Assembly (NCBI GenBank): GCA_021029095.1 | Contig: JAJOHG010000239.1 | Coordinates: 1 to 39,307, forward strand | Origin: Phellopilus nigrolimitatus | Lineage: Eukaryota > Basidiomycota > Agaricomycetes > Hymenochaetales > Hymenochaetaceae | DNA: 39,307 bases | Reading direction: 5' to 3' | Shown: positions 31,896 to 39,307 of the stretch, one piece after another | How positions within the stretch are numbered: the first letter of the stretch is position 1 | Layout: the number at the start of each line of letters is the position of its first letter | Notes under the pieces: model-generated | Databases searched by the model: none | What the model saw: the letters and a program-made list of their open reading frames with translations, nothing else | Told to the model about the DNA's origin: nothing | Translations under genes and position numbers: made by a program

Positions 31896-33858
31896 ATAGG
31901 CAATTTATAAGAAGAAAACTCTGTCGCTGTCCCGGCTTCATTTCGGTATGTTTCAATGTTCCTACTAATGACGCCGGAGCACTCATATTCCAGTCTTTCT
32001 ATAGTCTGGTTTCTCCCCCTTCTCGTTTGCGCTGCAGCCATTTTTTGCTCGTGTTTTCTTGTCTTCACCTTCGGACGTTTTGGGTTCTATGTGTAGTTCC
32101 TCGCGCCTTGAATTAAAAATGCGTCACTCTCAAACAAAAATCCATCCATCTTGTACAAGAAGCGTTTCTCTGTATTGTATCCACTGCACCCGTCATTTTT
32201 GTTCTCTTCCCCCCAATTTTGCTTATCATAGTGCCATCATAGGTATCATTTTCTCGTCTGAGCCACTTCAGGCTGTATCTCCATATTCCACTATAGGTAT
32301 TAGCTATCCATGCCTTACACGATATTGTATCCAAAATACTGGCGGTGTTCCGCTCACGACGCATAACGCCGCTGTCATCGAGGCAAGTGATTGAGGATCG
32401 AGATCGGCGCGCTTCTCTTATTATGTTTATAGATAGTCTGTATGTGGCTGGTGGACAAAGTCTCTACTGGTCTGTAAATGGGTTTTTAATTTATCGCTGG
32501 CGGAAACTGTAGCAAGAGATGGTGCGCATAGCAATGAGGATAGAGTTACGTGGGTACGTGATACGGAAATACCTGTCACCAGCCCATTCGAGTTATAAGA
32601 GCCTCCAAAACTAGTGTATAATTAGAGATTTCACAAGCCACGCGTGCCTTTCTATGCAATAATAAGTTTGCTATTAGCAACATGTACAGCACGTCTTCGC
32701 TAAGGATAAGAATACGCTTGACGAACGTACAATTAAGGCAAGCGCACCAAGGCATGAGTGCTTTTCATGAGTGCATTTCTTGACGCTAAGATGACTCTGC
32801 GTAGGCCCCGTATTCTGCTAACTTGAAGCTGGTGTGAATGGGAAGCATCGCCTTTACATGCTCAAACTTGAAACATGAGATGCATCCAAGAGGTGATTAG
32901 CATGTAGATACTTCGCAGTACTGACAATACGACCGTCGACTTGGACTTTGGTAGATTTGTAAAGCGTCTGGCCGAACCAAACGTAGCCGTAGGAATAATT
33001 TATGCACGCAGCGCGCGGGACCGGAGAAGGTATAGTCGAAGATCATACGAGGACGGGGAAATGTTAAAAGTCTGCGTTCGGGACGAAAGTCACGTTTCAA
33101 GACACCCGTTCGGTTGGAAAGTTGAATATCAACTTGTCCGCGGGGATCTCACCCGTCTTCTTCAGGACAGTAGAATGAGGTACCAGCGGCCGCTTTTGAT
33201 AACCAAACAGAATAAGAATAGACCAGAAAGTGATTACTAGTAACACTTTTCTAGAAATCAGGACAAAGCGGGTGTCATTAACAATTTGAGAAGAAAGAAG
33301 AGAAGAAGAGATATCAGCGTGAGGCACAGGAAACAAATCATAAAATCATAGACATCTCAGAGCAACGGAAAAACTCCAGGCTAGTAAGATTCACGTCGAC
33401 ATGGAAGAGGCGCGCAGCAATGAAGGCTCGGTTGTATTGGAAATACAGGGAAGACTCACCTAATTGTACACAAAGTTTCTTCATGCGTAGCCCATAGATA
33501 AAAAGAGACTGGACTGAACTTCTAACCAGTCTCGTTACAGAAATTATTTAGAGAAGTCATCGCAAAGCAAAGATTTCATTGAGCGATGCGTCCCAAATTC
33601 CCAATACCGGTCAAATTAAAGAACAACTGCCCGTGAACGATGCATCGCGACTAACCAAATCCTTGTTCTGAATCAGGCTTTAAGATAGCAAAAAAAGAAC
33701 ATGCACGAGCTGCACGACGTTGTGTACAAAGGGCACAGTCTGAAAGAAAAAAAGGTGTAAGTATGTTGGATGTTGAGTGCAAGGCTCCAGCAAAACGCAT
33801 GTGGTGACGCTGCCGCCGCCGCCTCGCAGGGCGTTGCCGAAAGCGGCGATGTCTGGCG
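31896..33858. other. Intergenic region between F-box and LRR genes
   Basis: No supportable gene. Open frames of about 100 codons (32059-32394, 32941-33240, 33651-34016 minus) carry no recognisable motif. Just before the LRR gene an ATG at 33849 opens a six-codon frame that overlaps the start at 33859, a possible short upstream ORF. Confidence 0.5.
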
Positions 33859-36800
33859 ATGTCGACTAAACAGTCGCCGGTCACGACTACCCGTGAATTG
33901 ACAGCGACCCCGTCGGTCCCTTCATGCTCCCGTAAAATTCGGATGGCGTCCCCGTCGTTGAGCTCGCCGTCGTCGTCGGCCGTCGTCATACCGCGTCCAG
34001 GTAAATCAATCCTCAAGAAACCACCGCCGCCACAGCAATCATTCTTCTCCTTGTCGCGTCTATCACGTCTCTTGCCTTCCCAAAACCCGTCGTCGTCATC
34101 GCCGACAGGTGCTGCAGGTGCCCCCGACGAAAACTTGAAGAGGGCGCACTTCTTCCTCCCGCATCTTGCGACGGTTTACCCCATCTCGGCCGCGAACCCT
34201 CCATGCAGCTTAATTACGAAGGAGGAGAAGAAGTCAATCGATGCACGTGAGGCAGAGCGGAGGCGGCGCATCTTGAGAGGTAACTCGTTTGGACAAGGGA
34301 GTAGTGAGACGGAGGAATGGTGGTCTGTGGACAAGGTTGAGTCGTTTTACCAGGAGTGTTGTATTGGTCGCGAGGAGCAACCCCACTCTGGTATCTCCGC
34401 CGCTTTGAAGGTGAGTCCTGTTTTCTCTCTGACATGTACATCTAGCTAATGACTACGTTGGTGTCATCAATGTCTTATCAATCTGAAGAGAGCCTCTGGA
34501 AGCAAGGGTCGTTCGCTCGACCTGTCCGGTGTGGTAATTACGCCAGGTCAAGCTGCGACGCTGTCCGACGTATTTTCGGTAGAATGGGGGCTCCGAAAGT
34601 TGTTCTTGAAGGAGTGCGACCTTGACGAGAATGTTTGTGATTTTGCTATGTTTCTTATATCAATGTTCATGAGTTGTGCCATAGAATCTAAAACCTCTTC
34701 TCCACTCGCTGTTAATCCCTGGGACGTTGAACTTTCTGTCGGTTGCCTCAAATCGACGTTTGAAAGCGCCAGCTTTTAAGCTGATTAGCGCGTTTATGCA
34801 AAAGGCGAAGAATCTGCAATTTCTGGATCTGTCACAGAACTCCCTAGACAAGAAATCGATCGAGTACATAGGCGCGTCCTTGAAACCAGCAAATGCACCT
34901 GGCCTCGTTTCCCTTCGTTTGGACGACTGCTCGCTGCGGCCGGCTTCTCTAGAAACTCTTGGTGGGTTATTTCCCTCCGTTAAGGGTGTTTGTTCATTGC
35001 ATTGAATATTCGATTACTTAGCACAAAATGTACGCACATCATCCCTGCGCAATATCTCGCTCCGTCACAACCGCATATCCGCCTCAGGCGCTGTCGCGCT
35101 TGCCCTCATGATCAAGGATTATCCCGACACCATGCCCGCTCACAACAGTTCCTCCACATCCTCACCGTCGTCCACCGCCTCTTCTCCAACCTCCATTTCT
35201 AACTCTCTCTTCAGCACCCTCTCACCCCCATCCACGCCCATGACTGCGTCCCCGCCTCTCACTCCAACCAGGCAAACACTAGGTCTCTCACCACATACTA
35301 ACCCCCCATTAATGACTCGCGCAAACGTGCTTCCGCCGCCGCCGCGGCAAGGACCCATGCCACCTCCGCCCGTGCACCCCGCAAATGCGCCCGTGCAGAC
35401 GACGTATACACCGTATATCCCACGAGCACGGCGTGCCATCGCTGCCGCAACAGGCGCTGTCGCATCGGCGCGGGCCGTGCAGCACGCGACGCGCGCACCG
35501 GACCCGCTATCCGCGACGGGTCACCAGGTGCCGATCATCACGTCCTCCGCGCAAGGTGGAGTGACGACGCGCCATCCTGTGATAGCAGGGTCACTTGTGC
35601 CTGCGCTCAAGGAGCACAACGCTAGTGGACCGAGCGCGGCGCTGCTAGACAAAGTACGTGCGTTGGATGCGCTTCCTCGTCTGGGCGAGCTACGTACGCT
35701 GGACCTGAGGGGAAATGATATCAGGGTGGGTCATTCAACTTTTTCTTGCACGATATAGTACTAAACTTTTCGGTAAAAGACCGGCATCCAATACATCGCA
35801 CAGGTCTTGAAGCGCAATCGTACATTGAAAGTCTTGAATCTGAGCGAGAATAAAATTGACGTACAAGGTCTGATGGGTATCGCTGAGTCTCTGGTATGTA
35901 AATTCACCTGCAGCTTTACATTAGAAATTGTGTTGAAGTTTTTTGTCTCAGAAATATAACTTGACATTGGAAACTCTTGATCTCAGTCGAAATCCTTGCT
36001 CGGGACCTTCGCTCGAAGGGGTGAGGCCCTCGTCTGTTTCGCGTTTGAAGTCTGACTAACAAAATATCCAAAGATCCAATCTCTTCGGACCGCCTTCACC
36101 CTCAACACGTCGCTTAAGCGGCTCTTCCTTTCAGCGACCTCCCTGACGTCCAGCGGTGCAATCGCGCTAGCGGAGTTCCTCCCAGAGTCGACGTCCTTGT
36201 TACACCTTGACCTCACATTAAATAACCTGGACTTGGCTGGCGTGATGGCACTGAGTGGGGGCCTGAAGGCGAACCATACTATGCGCTGCCTCGACTTAAA
36301 TATCCCGCCGGATGACGAGGAGTTTGCTCGGTACGTGCCGTTGTGTTTCCCTGTCTTATGTCAGATGCTAAGAGTTGATAACTCACGTATAGAATGTGCA
36401 GAGATATTTTGAACACATGCGTACGCAATACGGAAGAGGCTGAGCGGAGCTCACAGGCCGTAAGCTCAGGTCGGGGTATGGGCAAGGGCGTGTGGAACAT
36501 GATCGAAGAAAGCGAGCTGGCAAAGACATTCAAGAAGGGGCAGGATAAGAAGGTATGCAACGTGTTTCTATCGGTCCAAGTGTCGGATCCTAATCGGTTT
36601 TTATAGGTTGACGAGGACCTCGTCGCTCAAGCGAAGGTGTGCCAAATTCTGCTTGAGGAGCTGCTGGTGCGGCTGCAGTCTCCCCGCCTAGCTCAGAACG
36701 GCGAGTCGTTTTACGACGCCTCCGCTGCTGAGCTAGTCGACCGTTCCAAAGCCGCTGTCGTTTTGCTTGGGGACGTCATTCAAGCCACCGCCGATCCGAT

Positions 36801-37920
36801 CTTAATCGAGGAACTCTTCTTCCTTAATGACTCCATCACGAACCTGATCACGCAGATCGACGAGGCGCGCAAGGGCACACTTTCTAGTGCTAACGGCAAT
36901 GGCACTTTGACGCAGACCACCGGTCCCCCGCAGGCAAGTACAGGCGCTTGACTTGATCTCGACTTCCCGCTGAAGCTGAAGACTTTACGCAAATTCCTGT
37001 ACAGGTCAAGAAGACATCGAAGGTAGACGTCAAGCTGAACGGCCTACGGCTGCACATCCCATCCGAGCTCCCGGGAGAGTCCGAGCAGAGCGAGGACGAA
37101 GCGGAGGCGCTCGAGACTCCGAGGATCGACAAGGGCAAAGGCCGCGCGAAGCCCGAGCCAGAGGTGCACGAGAAGGTGTTGAGTCCAAGCTTCGTCCTGT
37201 CAGGCTCCGATGACGAAGATGACGAAGAGCGGAAAGTTGGTATCGTGACCGAGCCGGACAGGGAGGTGGAGGGTCCTTCGCCTATCGGCCTGTAAGTAAT
37301 CCTCGTTCAATTCTTGCTCGAAGACATCTAAAGGGGTTTTTTTTTCTGCTACCACAGGTCGAAGGTGATGGTAGCGGAAGAAGGAGAGATCTTTAGAAAG
37401 GGTACGGTGCTTCTCGGACCAGAGGAGATGGAGGGCGAATACGATGGAGATGAGCTTCGCATCGAGGTGCGTCGTTGCATCCGTCCTGTATCCTCGTCTA
37501 GTGCAATGCTGATGAGTTCCATAGCTCCTGGAAGCGGAGGTCAAGCGACCACCACCCCGCTCGCTGAGTGTCGATGAGTTTGGGATGGAGCTGCCGGAGC
37601 TCCCAGATTCGCCGGGCGTTGAAACCGATAAGATGCTGTCTCCAACGAGTCCGCACGATCCCTCCAAACCCTCGCTACGACCCTACCTACGGCGCTCGCG
37701 GTCCTCGTCCTCGTCTCCACCGCAGGCGAGCCCGACGGCTTCTAGTCCGGGACAGGCTGAGAGCGCCATTAAGGGACTTCAGAGTCCCACCGACGTGCCA
37801 AGGCCGGGTCCGTCTACGCCGATTTCGCTTGCGCCGGTGCAATCTCCCGTGGGTGCTGGACCGATGCCGTACCTTCCCCGACGCCGGTCGTCATCTGCAA
37901 ATACCTCTCCAGAACTGTAG
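33859..37920 (+). CDS. Leucine-rich-repeat (RNI-like) protein, possible PP1-binding, Mhp1/PPP1R37-like
   Basis: Twelve exons: 33859-34410, 34489-34632, 34685-34961, 35022-35725, 35780-35893, 35952-36020, 36074-36330, 36393-36552, 36607-36933, 37005-37291, 37358-37466, 37525-37920 (1131 aa). All phases agree; intron 9 is GC-AG. A start at 33943 (MASPS) is also possible. The N terminus has KSILKK (residues 49-54) before a Pro run, then KRAHFF (94-99) and a charged segment KEEKKSIDAREAERRRR. LRRs follow: LRKLFLKECDL, LQFLDLSQNSL, LVSLRLDDCSL, LRNISLRHNRI, then a disordered Ser/Pro/Thr insertion (about 360-540), then LRTLDLRGNDI, LKVLNLSENKI, LETLDLSRNP, LKRLFLSATSL, LLHLDLTLNNL. The C-terminal third has an acidic patch (about 936-945) and Ser/Pro-rich tail. 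The architecture matches fungal proteins annotated as Mhp1 or RNI-like and resembles animal PPP1R37; the PP1 role is inference. Confidence 0.88.
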
Positions 37921-38515
37921 ATAGCTTACATATTGATGGCAAATAGTATTATACCTGTTGGTTACTTTTTCTTCTGGACTTCATTTTCAATTCTCCATTC
38001 ACACGTAACGCGCTTGCCTTGCATGCATATTTAGCTCGTCCGTCGTTGAATTTGCATTGATAACAACGGATAGGATTCACTCACTTAATTTTTTTTTCAT
38101 TTTTTCATTTTTTCTTCATGAAACTGCTACGTTTATCACCCGCGGCTTACTAAGCCATGTACCTCGAGTTCGCCTCGGAACTTGTACTGTGCTCCCAACT
38201 TCCCAAGTGATTGTACCTTGAACTACTTAAATACCAAAACGTTTGGGTTGCCAGACGCCGATTATTCTTGGTTCACTAGAGAACGTGCGCGCCGACCTTG
38301 TGTCTCCGAGGGTCATCTGCCGATGAGCGCATCAAATATCAAAAGCAAAGCTTGCCGACTGGCAGTCAAGGCCGCTTGTTGTGCCGCTCTCCCGCATTGT
38401 TTCAGATGAGAAGGAAAGAGATTGCGCTGTAATGAAAAGCGGGGGAAAAGGTATAAGTACCTGACTCCTGGACGCGCTGTCTCTTTCCATCGCTGCCACC
38501 ACAAAATTCGTGGGC
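37921..38515 (+). promoter_or_regulatory. Intergenic region and promoter of the GH92 gene
   Basis: About 600 bp without a supportable gene. A TATA-like TATAAG at 38452-38457 lies 64 bp before the ATG at 38516, consistent with a short leader. T-rich tracts near 38090-38115 probably belong to the 3' end of the LRR gene. Confidence 0.5.
38452..38457 (+). promoter_or_regulatory. TATA box of the GH92 gene
   Basis: TATAAG, 64 bp upstream of the start codon. Confidence 0.5.
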
Positions 38516-39307
38516 ATGATGCGAACGAGCCGATCCTCTGGCGTCCTCGGGGGACTACTTGTATTGCTATTGCTCTTGAACGTGGCCTCTGGTGCTTCTC
38601 TGACTAGTTTTGTCAACCTGTTCATTGGGACATCGTCTGGTGCTAACGGTGGCAGCGGAGGAAATGCTTTCCCGGGTGCCGCAGTGCCCCATGCTATGGT
38701 AAAGGTGAGCTGACTTCCTTTATTGAATATACATGTAGACAGACGGCGCTAACGGACGAATTTCTGAGGTTGGCATCGACGTTGATGAAACCCCGAGACA
38801 GGCTGGTTATATTGACGACAACTCATCTATCACTGGTTAGTGCTTTTAATGCCTGGCTTGAAGATATGTAATAAAGTTTAATAATTCGATGCTAGGAATT
38901 TCACTCATGCATGATGAGGGAACCGGTGGAATACCGCCGGTGGATACGGATTTTTTCCTCTTTTTCCCCTTTCGAATTGCACTTTTGAGGACTGTCCAGT
39001 CGGTATCAACGCAAGAAAAACTCTTCGTGCTGCTGGCGCTGATGGTAATTTACAAGAACAAGATCATCGCAAAACTGACTGATTACTTTTACACAAGCGG
39101 CAACGCCTGGATATTTCACGACAACATTCATCAACGACATCAAGTTGGAAACGACGTCTACTAGGAGAGCGGGCTTGATCCGCTTCACATACCCCTCCGA
39201 CCTGAATGAGACTTCCGTAGTTGTAGATTTGACGAACGACCTTCAAAGATCATTTGAAGGGGGTACTCTGGAGATTGATTCGTCCTCAGGAAGAGTGACA
39301 CTCAGTG
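38516..39307 (+). CDS. Secreted GH92 alpha-mannosidase, 5' part, with apparent frameshift
   Basis: Glycoside hydrolase family 92 enzymes are exo-acting, calcium-dependent alpha-mannosidases. Exons: 38516-38704, 38769-38835, 38896-39044 and 39098 onwards past the right edge. The start gives MMRTSRSSGVLGGLLVLLLL..., a signal peptide, followed by the family's N-terminal signature VNLFIGTSSG, GGNAFPGAAVPHAMVK, VGIDVDETPRQAGY, then SLMHDEGTGG, GGYGFFPLFPLSNC, TTSTRRAGLIRFTYPSDL and VVVDLTNDLQRSFEGG. Within exon 3, HDEGTGG (up to about 38930) and GGYGFFPLF (from 38939) are in different frames; one extra base near 38931-38938 would join them. No intron model repairs this, so it is either a sequence error or a broken gene. 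The catalytic region lies beyond the window. Confidence 0.85.

Noticed and set aside
38705..38738. Alternative 34-nt first intron in the GH92 gene (acceptor CATGTAG)
   Set aside because: Too short for a fungal intron; the acceptor at 38768 restores the conserved AMVK-VGIDVDE junction.

Overview
The window looks like nuclear DNA of a filamentous basidiomycete, most likely an Agaricomycete. The recognisable genes are cut by many short spliceosomal introns (mostly 50-80 nt, GT-AG), and they encode a eukaryotic glycyl-tRNA synthetase, an F-box-like protein, a fungal leucine-rich-repeat protein and a secreted family GH92 mannosidase. A tRNA gene carries an intron next to the anticodon. I see nothing bacterial, no CRISPR array and no intact transposon.

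Layout. 1-562: the 5' part of an unrecognised Cys-containing gene on the minus strand, running off the left edge. 771-3962: glycyl-tRNA synthetase (10 exons, plus strand), divergent from it, with two in-frame start codons that suggest mitochondrial and cytosolic forms. 3963-14421: about 10.4 kb with no supportable gene, GC- and CpG-rich and full of microsatellites and homopolymers. 14699-15574: an isolated four-exon gene for a 106-aa protein, preceded by an AUG-free C-rich leader and lying in a 2.5-kb pyrimidine-rich stretch. 15575-19412: more GC-rich, microsatellite-bearing, gene-free DNA. 19413-19607: a MITE-like element. 19608-27594: intermediate base composition with no gene I can name. 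It holds splice-consistent open segments (best at 24233-25218) that could be a diverged or decaying gene. 27595-28980: a 441-aa acidic, low-complexity protein on the minus strand. 29600-30540: an AT-rich island containing tRNA-Thr(CGU). 30692-31895: F-box-like protein. 33859-37920: a 12-exon LRR protein with an N-terminal SILK motif. 38516-right edge: the 5' part of a GH92 mannosidase with an apparent one-base frameshift.

The named genes are housekeeping or ordinary accessory functions and do not form a pathway. The unusual part is the roughly 15-kb GC-rich, repeat-dense domain around the tiny 106-aa gene, together with a palindromic octamer (TACATGTA) that occurs ten times in the window. Exon coordinates come from reading reading frames, splice consensus and family motifs by eye; no alignment or transcript evidence was available.
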